47,927 bases of DNA from a virus, in IMG/VR virus record IMGVR_UViG_3300038457_000105, positions 1 to 47,927 of that record, one strand, 5' to 3'. Below the pieces are notes generated by a model that saw nothing but the letters and a program-made list of their open reading frames with translations, was not told the origin of the DNA and made no database searches. This document shows, in pieces, positions 24,916-33,780 of this stretch (within the stretch, counting starts at the first letter, position 1; the number at the start of each line of letters is the position of its first letter). The position numbers and the translations under genes are program-made.

Positions 24916-25923
24916 TTAGATCAGCGCCGCCGCGTTGAAGGCGACGAGGACGCGAGCGCCCACGTCGTTGACGTTACCCTGGTTTGGACTGAAGGCGAGG
25001 TCACGAATGACCCCCACCGCCGTCTGTGACGTATCTGCCACGAAGTACCCCGTCGTCGAGTCGATGTTCAAGCCGACTGCGGCGTTGAACAGGGTGTTAT
25101 TGAACGGCTGCACCAGCGACATCTCAAGGAGGCCGGACTGCAGCTTCGTGATCGGGAGCGCGAAGGGATCGTTCGTCCAGCCGGGGCCGTACGATTGCGT
25201 CGCGCCGAACAGGCCGCGCTTGCCGGTAAACTGCGAGCCGCCTGCGGTCGCGCCTTGCTGGCCGCCGTAGTACGCGTCCGAGTCGACGTCGGCGACGCCG
25301 ATGATGCCGGTCGACGAGCCAGCCGACGCGCGGTTGGCGCCGACCGAGTTGGTCAACGGGTTCAGGATGTTGCCGGTGGCCGTACCGAGCGTGATCACGG
25401 TGAACTGGCGTGCCCACGTGTTCGGCAGGAAGCCGAGGTACACGGTGTACGTGGTGGCACCGGCGGGAGCGCCAGCGGCAGCGACGTTGATTGTGGCCGT
25501 GAACCCGGGCTGAAGGTTGATGATGAACGGCTGGGAGTTCTGCGACTCCGTAGCAGCCGTGATCGTGTAAGTCACGACGCCGAACAGCGTGCGGGCCGGA
25601 GCACCGGCCGAAGCGACTCCGGTGACGGTCACGGCGCCCTGGACGAGCGCGGCGGTCGATCCGACGTTGAAGGCCGACGGCTGCGAAGTGGCGAGCGGCC
25701 CGAGGAACGGGCCGGGCGTATTCGCACCGGTCGCGTTCGTGAAGGAGGCTGCGGTACCGCCGGTCGGCACGACGATCGCACCGGTGGTCACGTTCAACAG
25801 GATGTCGCCATCGCGGAACGTGGCGTTTTCGGCCGGGTACACCTGCGCCGTCTGGGGCGAGGTGATCCCGCCTACGGCCTTCCACTTCGGCGCAAACGCC
25901 GGATAAACGAGTTGGACTGGCAA
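24916..25923 (-). CDS. Head decoration/cement-like protein, 335 aa
   Basis: Ala/Thr/Gly-rich beta protein starting MPVQLVYPAFAPKWKAVGG, directly before the major capsid gene. Short tracts such as GDILLNVTTGAIVVPTGG suggest beta-sandwich folds. Decoration role inferred from position and composition. Confidence 0.65.
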   Translation of the reverse strand: MPVQLVYPAFAPKWKAVGGITSPQTAQVYPAENATFRDGDILLNVTTGAIVVPTGGTAASFTNATGANTPGPFLGPLATSQPSAFNVGSTAALVQGAVTVTGVASAGAPARTLFGVVTYTITAATESQNSQPFIINLQPGFTATINVAAAGAPAGATTYTVYLGFLPNTWARQFTVITLGTATGNILNPLTNSVGANRASAGSSTGIIGVADVDSDAYYGGQQGATAGGSQFTGKRGLFGATQSYGPGWTNDPFALPITKLQSGLLEMSLVQPFNNTLFNAAVGLNIDSTTGYFVADTSQTAVGVIRDLAFSPNQGNVNDVGARVLVAFNAAALI

Positions 25924-25943
25924 GTGTGATCTCCCCTAAAACG

Positions 25944-25971
25944 AAAAACTCCCCGACGCTATAAGCGCGGG
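25944..25971 (-). terminator. Possible intrinsic terminator upstream of the capsid genes
   Basis: On the minus strand CCCGCGC-TTATA-GCGTCGGG (7 bp with one bulge) is followed by AGTTTTTCGTTTT. If used, it would partly uncouple scaffold from capsid expression. The plus strand also has a T-run beyond the hairpin, so the direction is not certain. Confidence 0.45.
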
Positions 25972-26011
25972 AAGCCTCGGTTTTTCCGTCAGCCTCGGTT
26001 TGGTCGAACCG

Positions 26012-26233
26012 CTACGAGCGGGCGACCTTGCGAGTGGCCTTTACCTCGGACGCTACGATTGCACCTTCTACCAGCGTGAACGTCACCGAGCCGAACGCGG
26101 GCCGGTTCTCCCAGGCCAGCAGCGCGGCGATCTCGTCGAAGCCGTTAGGATCGTTCTCCCACATCTCGACCAGCAGCCGAAGCGCGCGTTCCGGGAGGCT
26201 CCGCGGACGAACGACGCGCTCGGCTAAGGCCAC
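26012..26233 (-). CDS. Small hypothetical protein, 73 aa
   Basis: Arg-rich helical start (VVRPRSLPERALRLLVEMWE) then a short beta part. No motif. Between scaffold-region genes and the possible terminator. Confidence 0.6.
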   Translation of the reverse strand: MALAERVVRPRSLPERALRLLVEMWENDPNGFDEIAALLAWENRPAFGSVTFTLVEGAIVASEVKATRKVARS

Positions 26234-26237
26234 TTGC

Positions 26238-26819
26238 CTAGACGACTTGCTCTCTGGCGGTGTCTTTGGACGTTAGTTCGCCTGTCACACGCCCTTGCAA
26301 AGCCGTATGCGTGACTTGCTCCATATCCTCTGCGAACCGATCTTCGCTGCCGGCAAGCTCGGCGAGGTACGCCTTCTCCCAGTGCTCGCCCGACACGTCG
26401 CCCTGGTCTTCGTTGTTCATCTGCGCCGGATTGATGATCTCGAACAAGCCGAGACCGCCGGGCGTCCGAACGACTTTCTTCGGGCCGTCTTGCGTAAGGA
26501 TTCGCCGCAGTTCGATATTTGCGAATCGGCTGGTCCGATCGACTTCATCGCCCGTCACCGGACGCATAATGTGCCGCTCGACCATCGACGACGTGTACTG
26601 ATCGTCCGGCTTGCGCCAGCAGTATTGAGACGTCGGGTTCGGGTTTTTCAACATCAGGTGCGGCTGCGAGAAAATCGCCGTGCGATCGATCCCGGGAACC
26701 TTGAAGCCCGCGTACGGGCCGACGTTGATCCCCATGACCATCTTGCGGCGGTTGGAGCCCGGCATCCGGGCGCTGGCGATCGCGGCGGCTTCGGCCGACG
26801 CGGCACTCATATCGGTCAT
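26238..26819 (-). CDS. Hypothetical head-region protein, 193 aa
   Basis: Mixed protein with KPDDQYTSSMVERHIMRPV in the centre and an acidic helical C-terminus. Located between scaffold and decoration-type genes; may be a minor head or completion protein. No family recognised. Confidence 0.7.
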   Translation of the reverse strand: MTDMSAASAEAAAIASARMPGSNRRKMVMGINVGPYAGFKVPGIDRTAIFSQPHLMLKNPNPTSQYCWRKPDDQYTSSMVERHIMRPVTGDEVDRTSRFANIELRRILTQDGPKKVVRTPGGLGLFEIINPAQMNNEDQGDVSGEHWEKAYLAELAGSEDRFAEDMEQVTHTALQGRVTGELTSKDTAREQVV

Positions 26820-26822
26820 GTG

Positions 26823-27638
26823 TTAGCTCGCTTCTGCTTGCATGCGTTTTATAGTGGCCTCGATGCTCTTTTTCTGCTTGGCCGGATCGCCCGGGTAGAG
26901 TTCGGTGGTCCAGTCAATGAGCCGCTGAGACTCGGCTGCGTTCATCCCCGGGAACGAAACGACGTTTCCGCCGCCTCCGCCCCCGCCGCCTCCGCCCATC
27001 GACCGCGGCGCGGCGATGCGGGATGCCGATCCGAGCAAGACCTTGCCGGCAGCGCGTTCGTACTTCGCGTCGAGGTACTCTTTCGTCTCGGCGGGCGTCG
27101 CCGTGGCCAGCGATTGGCGCTCCGTCTCGGAGATCATGAAGTTCTTCGCGACGAGTTTATGGACTTTTTCGGGCGTGTCGGCGGCCTTCGTGTCCAGGAA
27201 CATCTGGACTGCGTACTGCCCAGCCTTGTCGGCCAGCGGGTTGCCGTATTTCGAGAGCGCCGCGTCGACTTTACGTTGCGCGACGTCCTCTACCGACCCG
27301 ATGAAGAACTTCGCGATATCGGCGTCGTCGCCGGTCAGGACGAGGTCTTTCAGTTTCTTTCCGTACGCGGCGATTTTGTTCGCCTGCTCGGCCGGATCTT
27401 CGCCCGGCTTGGCCTGAGTGGCCAAGAACGACTTGCCGATATTGATCAGTTCGGCCATCTGGGCGCTGCTGTTGCCGCCCATCGCCCGCAGTCGCTCGAC
27501 TTCCGCTTCGAGTCCGGCGAGTTTGGCCTCGGCCGCCGTAGGCTGCGCGCCAGGCTCGCCGCCTTCTCCACCCTCGCCGCCGCCGGCGGGGGTTTCGCCA
27601 TCCTCGAGTTCTACTTCGAGTTCGTCTTCATCCGGCAT
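26823..27638 (-). CDS. Scaffolding-type protein, 271 aa
   Basis: Very acidic N-terminus (MPDEDELEVELEDGE), Gly-rich spacer, long coiled coil (AAEAKLAGLEAEVERLRAMG), then helices and a second poly-Gly run before a C-terminal amphipathic segment (IEATIKRMQAEAS). Typical of capsid scaffolds, whose C-terminus usually contacts the coat protein. Lies after portal, as expected. Confidence 0.82.
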   Translation of the reverse strand: MPDEDELEVELEDGETPAGGGEGGEGGEPGAQPTAAEAKLAGLEAEVERLRAMGGNSSAQMAELINIGKSFLATQAKPGEDPAEQANKIAAYGKKLKDLVLTGDDADIAKFFIGSVEDVAQRKVDAALSKYGNPLADKAGQYAVQMFLDTKAADTPEKVHKLVAKNFMISETERQSLATATPAETKEYLDAKYERAAGKVLLGSASRIAAPRSMGGGGGGGGGGNVVSFPGMNAAESQRLIDWTTELYPGDPAKQKKSIEATIKRMQAEAS

Positions 27639-27969
27639 CGGGTTCTCCTTCGAGTTTTTGCTGCAATTTCTTGGCTTCTTCGATCGCGTGACGCGAACCG
27701 GCCATCATCGCCTCGGTTTCGCTCACGTCCGGCGACGACAAGAGGGCCCAGCCGCACGAACAGCCGGAAATGAACCGGTCTTCAATCGGCAACGTCGCGA
27801 CCCGGTGCATGTGCCGCGCCGAAAGTTCCATGTATCGCTCGACTGCTGGCACCTGATCGGACCTCCGCTCCGGTTCGCCCTCCGGTTCGCTTCGCCGGCC
27901 GTTCGCCACGCGATGAACGGCGTGCCCACCGGCCGTCAAAACCCCGTTCCTGTTGCCCAATCCGCTCAT
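27628..27969 (-). CDS. Hypothetical protein between portal and scaffold, 113 aa
   Basis: Contains a CSCGW element and several His in the HMHRVATLPIEDRF part, possibly one metal site; helical C-terminus (HAIEEAKKLQQKLEG). ATGA overlap with portal and 11-base overlap with scaffold show translational coupling. Confidence 0.7.
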   Translation of the reverse strand: MSGLGNRNGVLTAGGHAVHRVANGRRSEPEGEPERRSDQVPAVERYMELSARHMHRVATLPIEDRFISGCSCGWALLSSPDVSETEAMMAGSRHAIEEAKKLQQKLEGEPDAG

Positions 27970-29984
27970 GCTGATGCTCCCGCTGGTACGGGCGGCGGCG
28001 GTGCGCCGTTCTGCGACGGCTGGCCACCCGGCGCGGCCGCTCCCGGCTGCGCTCCGCCCGCTTGAGCCGCGGCTTGCGCGGCCATCTGCTGCTGACGTCC
28101 TTTGGCTTCTTCAACGGTGCCGATAAACCGCTCGATTCCCATCAACTGGAATGTCTGGAACAGTTCTTCAGCGAGGAAATATGCCTTCAGCGGGTCGCTG
28201 ACAATCCACGGGAACACCTTCGCGATGATGCCGAGGCACCCGAGGAATTCCTGACGTCGCGACGGCGCGTCGATCGGGTCGGACAGGCCCGCGATGTCGA
28301 TATTGAAGTTCCGGGCGAGCGCGGCCGGCGGCAGCGTGAATTCGCCGCCCTGTTTGTCGCCGTATGCTTTCGCGAGATCGTCCGGCATGACGGTCGATAC
28401 GTTTTTCGAAACGCCGAGATACTGCCGATTGAGTTTGTGCCAGAACTGCACGACGTCGCGTAAGAACTGGCGCAGAAACATCGCGACGAGGTTGGCGCGC
28501 ACGCTCTGGGCCAGCTGCTGCTGCCGCGACTCGGTCGCGCTGCGCCGACCGCCGGACTGCGCGCCTAGCGCTGGCGCGTTCTGGCCGCTGATCTTCGAGG
28601 TGTAGACATCGAGCCGCGACTCGTCGGAGAACGAGTCGGGCGAAAGCGGCGGCGGAGCAAACCACTTAAGCGATTTTTCGACGTCCTCAACGCGCCATCG
28701 CACGCCGGGTCCCCACTCCTGATCTTTGTCGCGCACCATGTCGCCATCGCGCTCGAGCAAGATCGGCAAGATGCAAAGATCAATGTAGTTGCGCCGCTGG
28801 TTGCGGCCGCTGTTCGCTTCAGCGACGATGTCAGCAAGGCGTTCAGGCAACGCGAATCCGTAGTCATTTTCCGGGCGCGGGAATGGGTTGAAAACGAAGT
28901 CGGGCCACTCGGTCGCGGCATACTCGTACGGTTCGAAGCCTATTGCGAGCGGCTGATGCGGCGAGAACCACATGATGTTTTTCTCGGGCACGCCGTCGTC
29001 GTCCATGTCGAACTGTTCGGTGAAGAATCGAACGACTTGCGCTGGACCGCGGTTCTTGAAAAACTTCGAAGTCAGCGATCCCTGAGCCATGCCGACTTGG
29101 ATTTGGCCGCCGGCGGTTTTATCGTACGTGCCCTGCTGATCGCGCGAGACATCGCTCGTTCCTTGCGTCACCCAAGACAGCAACTGCTCGACGGCCTCGG
29201 GCCGGAACGTGCCTTCCTTGACCTTCGCCTTCAACTCTTTTTCGTTCATCCAGATGACGGCGCCGATACCGAGCGCGGTCTGGATCGATGTCGACTCAGC
29301 GGGGACGAGATACCACTCTTTGAGCTCGCGCGGGGTGAACGTCGCCTCGCGGATCACTTCCTCGATCCGCGTCATTACGCGCTCGGTTTTGATCCCGCCG
29401 TCATCATCGAATTGGACTTTGTCGTCCTCGCCGATGACCGGCTCCTCGCTCGCGATCATCTTCGGCTCGATGCGCTCGGTAAACGACAGGCTCATCGGCG
29501 CCGTGCCGTCACGCAGGCCGAACTGCAGAACGCGGAGGAACTGCGCGAGCGGCGTCTTGCCGTCGAATCGCTTGCGCCGGAGTTCGGCGTTGTAGAACTT
29601 CTCGATCATCGGCGCCATGCGCGCCGTCTCCGGATCGTCGTCCGCTGGGCTGACGATCACCAGCCGCTGCACGAATACTTGCGCCGCGACGTATGCCATC
29701 AGCGATTCGAGTTCGGCCGGGATGATCGGGATGACGAGGTTTGCCGACCCGACCCACGGATCGTCTTGCTCCTCGACCTCAAGGTTGTAGAGCGCGCTAT
29801 ACGCAGCGAGGTTCTCGTTCATCGCCTCGCGCGCAGACGTCGCGGCGATCCACGTTGAGTTCAGGTCGACGCCTAAAGCGGACCACTCGTCTTCGTCGAG
29901 CGCGCGCGGCTTGGTGCCAACACGGAGATTCGCCTGCTTTGGCTGCGACGTCGTTGTCGGCTGCAGCGACTGGTCGTCAGCCAC
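27966..29984 (-). CDS. Portal protein, 672 aa
   Basis: The N-terminal region DDPWVGSANLVIPIIPAELE followed by a membrane-like LMAYVAAQVF stretch, the central wing-like beta domain, and NSGRNQRRNYIDLCILPILL (about residue 400) fit large podovirus portals. The C-terminus is Gln/Ala/Gly/Pro-rich (KGRQQQMAAQAAAQAG). Forms the DNA-entry ring on which terminase docks. It follows terminase and two tiny basic genes. Confidence 0.87.
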   Translation of the reverse strand: MADDQSLQPTTTSQPKQANLRVGTKPRALDEDEWSALGVDLNSTWIAATSAREAMNENLAAYSALYNLEVEEQDDPWVGSANLVIPIIPAELESLMAYVAAQVFVQRLVIVSPADDDPETARMAPMIEKFYNAELRRKRFDGKTPLAQFLRVLQFGLRDGTAPMSLSFTERIEPKMIASEEPVIGEDDKVQFDDDGGIKTERVMTRIEEVIREATFTPRELKEWYLVPAESTSIQTALGIGAVIWMNEKELKAKVKEGTFRPEAVEQLLSWVTQGTSDVSRDQQGTYDKTAGGQIQVGMAQGSLTSKFFKNRGPAQVVRFFTEQFDMDDDGVPEKNIMWFSPHQPLAIGFEPYEYAATEWPDFVFNPFPRPENDYGFALPERLADIVAEANSGRNQRRNYIDLCILPILLERDGDMVRDKDQEWGPGVRWRVEDVEKSLKWFAPPPLSPDSFSDESRLDVYTSKISGQNAPALGAQSGGRRSATESRQQQLAQSVRANLVAMFLRQFLRDVVQFWHKLNRQYLGVSKNVSTVMPDDLAKAYGDKQGGEFTLPPAALARNFNIDIAGLSDPIDAPSRRQEFLGCLGIIAKVFPWIVSDPLKAYFLAEELFQTFQLMGIERFIGTVEEAKGRQQQMAAQAAAQAGGAQPGAAAPGGQPSQNGAPPPPVPAGASA

Positions 29985-29990
29985 GCGTGA

Positions 29991-30236
29991 TTACTTCCGA
30001 ACTTTTTTTACGGGGGTTTTCTTCATCGAGCCGCGCTCGCCGGTTTTCTTGTCGAGCATCTTCTTTGACTCGACCTTTGACCCGGGCATCGCTGCCTTGG
30101 TCGCGCCCTTGGGGGGACCGCCGGGTTCGAAGCCGGGCGGATTCTTGCCCATGTTACCGAGGCCCGTCTTTTTGCTGGCCCGATTCGTCTTCGGCATCGT
30201 TTTCATGGGGCTGGCTTTCTTCGCCATCTTCTTCAT
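29991..30236 (-). CDS. Small Lys/Met-rich basic protein, 81 aa
   Basis: Start set at 30236 (MKKMAKKASPMKTMPK), with GAGG overlapping the stop of the preceding gene; a longer ORF from 30380 would overlap that gene heavily. Almost a quarter Lys. Histone-like composition suggests DNA or virion binding. No known family. Confidence 0.65.
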   Translation of the reverse strand: MKKMAKKASPMKTMPKTNRASKKTGLGNMGKNPPGFEPGGPPKGATKAAMPGSKVESKKMLDKKTGERGSMKKTPVKKVRK

Positions 30237-30246
30237 TGCGATCGCC

Positions 30247-30480
30247 TCACTGGTGCATCGTCGAGCGAACTTTGCCGGTCGGCATCGGCACGTTCCGCGG
30301 GGTGTTTCCGCCGTTCCGCATGATGCCGCGGGTGTCGCCGGCCATCTTCGCGCTGCCCTGCGGGCGCTCACCGCCGCCATTCATCATCGTCGAAGAAAGG
30401 CCGCCCTTGTCTTTGGCAGCCATCGCGGCGTTGTGGTGGTTCTTCGTCTCGCGCTCCGAGAACTTAGCGGCTTTCTTCAC
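30247..30480 (-). CDS. Small basic Gly/Met/Asn-rich protein, 77 aa
   Basis: MKKAAKFSERETKNHHNAAM, then Gly/Met-rich low-complexity sequence. Together with the next small basic gene it forms a pair between terminase and portal. No family recognised. Confidence 0.62.
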   Translation of the reverse strand: MKKAAKFSERETKNHHNAAMAAKDKGGLSSTMMNGGGERPQGSAKMAGDTRGIMRNGGNTPRNVPMPTGKVRSTMHQ

Positions 30481-30513
30481 GGTACGTCTCCCGAGGGGCT
30501 TGCTTCGAACGCG

Positions 30514-32343
30514 CTACCTCTTCAACCGCTGCGAGGATACGCCTGCCCGCCCGATCACGATTCGCTCGTCATCGTCGCGTCCGGGTATCGCCACGTGCAC
30601 GACCCGGATCGTCCCGTCTGCCATTCGCAGCGAATGCTTGAACGTGGATCCGAACAGCTGGCCAGCTTCCTCGGGGTCATCTTCGTTCAGTAATTCTCGG
30701 GTCGCGTCGTCGAGCGTCCGGTACCGGCACGCCTTCGCGAGCCCGTACTGCATCCCGAGCCCGTCGAAGACGTCGTCGTTCTCCACGTCCGGCCAGCCCT
30801 TGTACTGATCGTAAAGCGCCTCGCACGTGTTCCGGTGAATCGAGATCCCGCCGTTCCGGAACCGGGGCTCGAGCGCTTCGATGCGGGCTGTCTTCTTGCG
30901 CCGGCCGGTGGCCTGGACTTCGTCGCGCAGCGGGTGGTAGGACTCGAGCGTCCAGTTCAGGCCCTCGTCCGAGATGCCGCGCTGGATGCGCGCCACCATG
31001 TCGATGTCGGCGTTTGCTGACTCGATCCGACACCGGCCGCTTGCGAACTTCCGCATGTGTTCGAGGGCGATCTCGCCGATTTTCGATGGCACCTCGAGGT
31101 AGCGCCGCGCGAACATCAGCCACCAGTGATCGTCGGCGTCGACGCAATTCATCGTCATGCCGGTCCAGTCGGAGGTCCGGTTCGCCGTTACGGTCGGGTC
31201 GATTGTCATGTAGTTCGCGACCGGAAACTCCGCGATCGGGAAGCGGCCGCCGCCAGCCATGTCGCCGAAGACATGCAGCATCGGGATCGGCTGCGGCCGG
31301 TACTCGGCGCTGAAATACTGCAGGTACTCAAGCCGGAACCGGATCATGCCCTCGACGTCTGGCCGGTTCTCGTACCACGCGGCGTACATCTTGGCTTCGA
31401 TCGAGCGCTTTTGCTGGGCGAGGAACTTCTCAGAAAGCTTTCCGGGGAAGAACAGGTTCCCGCCGCGGTCGCGCACGCTGCGAATGTATTCATGCCACTG
31501 CGGCTTTACTTTAGCCGCTCCCTCGATGTCGCCAATTCTTAGGAGTTCAGCATGGGCCTGCGCATCTTTTTCGTTTTGATCGAGCAGCCATCCGTACACG
31601 TCGTTATGCGCGAATCTCGTTCCGCTAACGAACATCGCTCCCCACGGCGGCAAGATAGGATAGTACGCTTGGATTTTCGTTCGGGCATTGCGTTTCGCTT
31701 TGATCGACAGGTAGTTCTTTTCGTTGACGAGATCGTCGAAGAACACGATGTCAGGGTGCTTGCCGGCGCCGCCGTAATCCGCGCCCGACACGCTGATTGT
31801 CGCGTCGCGCGTGCGCGATAGGTTGATCGACTTCTGCGCCCAAATTCGAGCAACGAGCGAGAGGTTTCCCCAAAGTTCGATGATCGTCGGGTTCGATTCG
31901 AGATTCACCTTGACTTCGTAGAGAACGTCCTCGGCGAGCGCCGATGTCGCCCGAACGAAGTCCATCGAAATATCAACACCCTGCTCGCGAAAATACAAGA
32001 TGAGGTAAATCATAAACGCTACTTCGAGCGTCGTCTTGTATGTGTATCGCGGCGCGAGGTAGACTTCTTTCCACTGCTCGTCGCCCTTGCCAATCTTCGG
32101 CTTGGCGAGTTCCATTTCGTCCGCCATCTCGAGATGCGGTTGGTCCTCGAACAGCGGGATGACATCGCTGAACTTCGCGAAGTGGCGAAAGCGTGAGAGC
32201 AGGAACGCGCGCTTCGTTTTTTGCTTCGGCGTCAGTCTTGCGGTGACGACGTCGGGATGATCGTCGGGAAGGTCAGGCTTGGGGCGCGGCTTACTTTTTC
32301 TTTGCGGCAAACTCGACATAATACGATCGCATCGCCGCCTCAA
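30514..32343 (-). CDS. terL: Large terminase subunit, 609 aa
   Basis: ATPase domain: LAPRYTYKTT (96-105) at the Walker A place, DIVFFDDL (198-205) as Walker B with Asp/Asp, SGTRFAHND (240-248) as coupling motif. Nuclease domain: IDPTVTANRTSDW (381-393), Glu441 in RIESANADID, and ENDDVFDGLG (521-530) supply the acidic metal ligands of the RNase H-like fold. The start used is TTG at 32343, with AGGAAG upstream; ATG at 32319 is the alternative. The Walker A is atypical (no GK pair), as in many terminases. No small terminase was recognised. Confidence 0.92.
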   Translation of the reverse strand: MRRRCDRIMSSLPQRKSKPRPKPDLPDDHPDVVTARLTPKQKTKRAFLLSRFRHFAKFSDVIPLFEDQPHLEMADEMELAKPKIGKGDEQWKEVYLAPRYTYKTTLEVAFMIYLILYFREQGVDISMDFVRATSALAEDVLYEVKVNLESNPTIIELWGNLSLVARIWAQKSINLSRTRDATISVSGADYGGAGKHPDIVFFDDLVNEKNYLSIKAKRNARTKIQAYYPILPPWGAMFVSGTRFAHNDVYGWLLDQNEKDAQAHAELLRIGDIEGAAKVKPQWHEYIRSVRDRGGNLFFPGKLSEKFLAQQKRSIEAKMYAAWYENRPDVEGMIRFRLEYLQYFSAEYRPQPIPMLHVFGDMAGGGRFPIAEFPVANYMTIDPTVTANRTSDWTGMTMNCVDADDHWWLMFARRYLEVPSKIGEIALEHMRKFASGRCRIESANADIDMVARIQRGISDEGLNWTLESYHPLRDEVQATGRRKKTARIEALEPRFRNGGISIHRNTCEALYDQYKGWPDVENDDVFDGLGMQYGLAKACRYRTLDDATRELLNEDDPEEAGQLFGSTFKHSLRMADGTIRVVHVAIPGRDDDERIVIGRAGVSSQRLKR

Positions 32344-32551
32344 AGACTTCCTTGGTGCAGACGATCACCGACGACTTACCGGCGAGTTCTCCCGCCTGCC
32401 ATGTCATCGTGACCATATTTTCGGCAGGCACGTCGATCTCGATGCAGAGCGCGCCGTCCGGCGAATAGGCGTAGTGATAGCCCGGGATTTTCTTCCCGAG
32501 CGCGACGTTGCCCATCATCGTCGGCGGCCGGCGCTCTTGCGTGTCGGTCAT
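32291..32551 (-). CDS. Hypothetical protein, 86 aa
   Basis: Mixed alpha/beta protein with a central NMVTMTWQAGELAGKSSVIV region. It overlaps the terminase start. Position before terL is where a small terminase subunit might be, but no helix-turn-helix is visible. Not assigned. Confidence 0.62.
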   Translation of the reverse strand: MTDTQERRPPTMMGNVALGKKIPGYHYAYSPDGALCIEIDVPAENMVTMTWQAGELAGKSSVIVCTKEVFEAAMRSYYVEFAAKKK

Positions 32552-32817
32552 CAGCTACGGCCGATGTTGCGTTTGCGGCGCTTCTTCATAGCGGTGTTCG
32601 TCTTCATCACCTCGCCGCGCTGCTCATCGGTCGGCGGCTTCGTCTTCGCCCGATTCGACTGGCCCGACTCGGACATGCCGATCGCCTTCGCTTGCGCCGG
32701 GTTCGTGACTTTCTTGCCCGACGACGACTTCAGATCACCCGATGCGAACTTGCGCATCTCACCGGCCATCCGCGCCTTCTTGGCTTTTTTCGGCGCGGAC
32801 TTCTTCAGCGTCGGCAC
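32551..32817 (-). CDS. DUF6496-like small basic protein, 88 aa
   Basis: EMRKFASGDLKSSSGKKVTN, followed by AQAKAIGMSES, is the typical MRKFK-G-LKSSSGKKVT pattern of this small family of phage and bacterial proteins of unknown role. Very Lys/Arg-rich at both ends. One-base overlap with the next gene. Confidence 0.72.
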   Translation of the reverse strand: MPTLKKSAPKKAKKARMAGEMRKFASGDLKSSSGKKVTNPAQAKAIGMSESGQSNRAKTKPPTDEQRGEVMKTNTAMKKRRKRNIGRS

Positions 32818-32818
32818 G

Positions 32819-33043
32819 TTACGTGGGCGGCCAGAGGTCGACCGTGATCACGACGTCGCCGCTTTGAAACGTGCCGGCCTGGCCGAGCAGCGCCGCTTCG
32901 GCACCTTGAAGCGCCTGCGAGAACGTGAGATGGGTCGGCGTCCCGGCGAGGCTCGCGGACACGCGATACTTCCCGACGCGGAACTGAAGCGAGTGGCTGA
33001 AAACGGCTGCGCCGAGCGCGAGGGCAATGGCTTCCCAATTCAT
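32819..33043 (-). CDS. Small hypothetical protein with N-terminal hydrophobic segment, 74 aa
   Basis: MNWEAIALALGAAVFSHSLQF is weakly hydrophobic; the rest is beta-like ending in GDVVITVDLW. Unclear function, in the lysis-to-terminase stretch. Confidence 0.6.
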   Translation of the reverse strand: MNWEAIALALGAAVFSHSLQFRVGKYRVSASLAGTPTHLTFSQALQGAEAALLGQAGTFQSGDVVITVDLWPPT

Positions 33044-33044
33044 G

Positions 33045-33365
33045 CTAGGGACCTTTCTTCACAGCATCAGCTGTGGTGACGAACGTGGTCGCCGAGGTTG
33101 CGGGATTCGCGACCGGCGTATTCTGGTTTGGCACGATGGCCGGCGTGTAGCCCGCGGGGGTTGACGGGTTCTTGAAGGCGTTCGAGATCAGGGTCAGCAG
33201 CGTAACGAGCGTCGCGAACCGATGCGACCACGTCGCGGCGTCGCCTGGCGAGAGTCCCCAGGCGGTCAGGACGTCCGGCCCCTCAAGGAACGTCAGCGCC
33301 GCGATCGCGTAAGCGACGATCTTGATCCAGTCGAAAGCGGTCAGCCGCGAGAGGATGGAGCTCAT
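33045..33365 (-). CDS. Two-segment membrane protein, holin candidate, 106 aa
   Basis: Two hydrophobic segments (WIKIVAYAIAALTFLEG, residues 13-29; FATLVTLLTLISNAF, 50-64), then a Thr/Ala/Pro-rich tail ending in KKGP. Size, topology and place beside the endolysin fit a class II holin, but other small membrane proteins lie nearby, so the choice is open. Confidence 0.6.
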   Translation of the reverse strand: MSSILSRLTAFDWIKIVAYAIAALTFLEGPDVLTAWGLSPGDAATWSHRFATLVTLLTLISNAFKNPSTPAGYTPAIVPNQNTPVANPATSATTFVTTADAVKKGP

Positions 33366-33417
33366 GTGCGCCGACGTTCGGCAGCACGCTCGGTCGCCCT
33401 GTTCGGTTCGCCGACCT

Positions 33418-33780
33418 TCATTTCAGAAAATGCCCAATAACCGCACCGAGCATCGTCGCTACCGCAGCCGTCGCGCCAAGGCCCGTGTAGATCTCGCCTC
33501 GCGTCGGGCAGCGCGACACGTTGGTCGTGTTGATAGCCACGGCTGCCATAACGCCATCGAGTTTAGCCTCGGACTCCTTGCGCGTGATAAATGTCGCGGC
33601 TTGGTCGTTCAGCTGCTCCCGAAACTCGTTGGTACCGTCGAACCGCTTGTTGTTCGCTAAGTCGGCCTTCTCGTTTGCCTTCTCGGCCGCGGCGAGCGCT
33701 GCCGCAATCGCGCGCTGATCCGCTTCGCGCAAGTCGTCGAAGTGTTCTTTTACCGTGTCGACCGTCCACTCCGAGGCCAC
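33418..33780 (-). CDS. Coiled-coil protein with C-terminal membrane anchor, 120 aa
   Basis: Residues 1-55 are a charged Ala/Lys/Glu coiled coil; residues 97-119 (YTGLGATAAVATMLGAVIGH) form a membrane segment. It precedes no gap to the endolysin (stop and start adjacent). A role in lysis, as a holin-like or antiholin-like factor, is possible. The protein encoded at 35771 has the same topology when its frameshift is repaired. Confidence 0.68.
   Translation of the reverse strand: MASEWTVDTVKEHFDDLREADQRAIAAALAAAEKANEKADLANNKRFDGTNEFREQLNDQAATFITRKESEAKLDGVMAAVAINTTNVSRCPTRGEIYTGLGATAAVATMLGAVIGHFLK

Noticed and set aside
25972-26001. Direct repeat agcctcggttt as an attachment site
   Set aside because: Only 11 bases, a short distance apart, and there is no integrase in the window.
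26295-27773. 492-codon open frame on the plus strand
   Set aside because: Lies opposite the scaffold and neighbouring genes, which have clear features; composition is that of a shadow.
29741-30808. 355-codon plus-strand ORF over portal and terminase ends
   Set aside because: Overlaps several well-supported minus-strand genes and has low-complexity Ser/Arg content.
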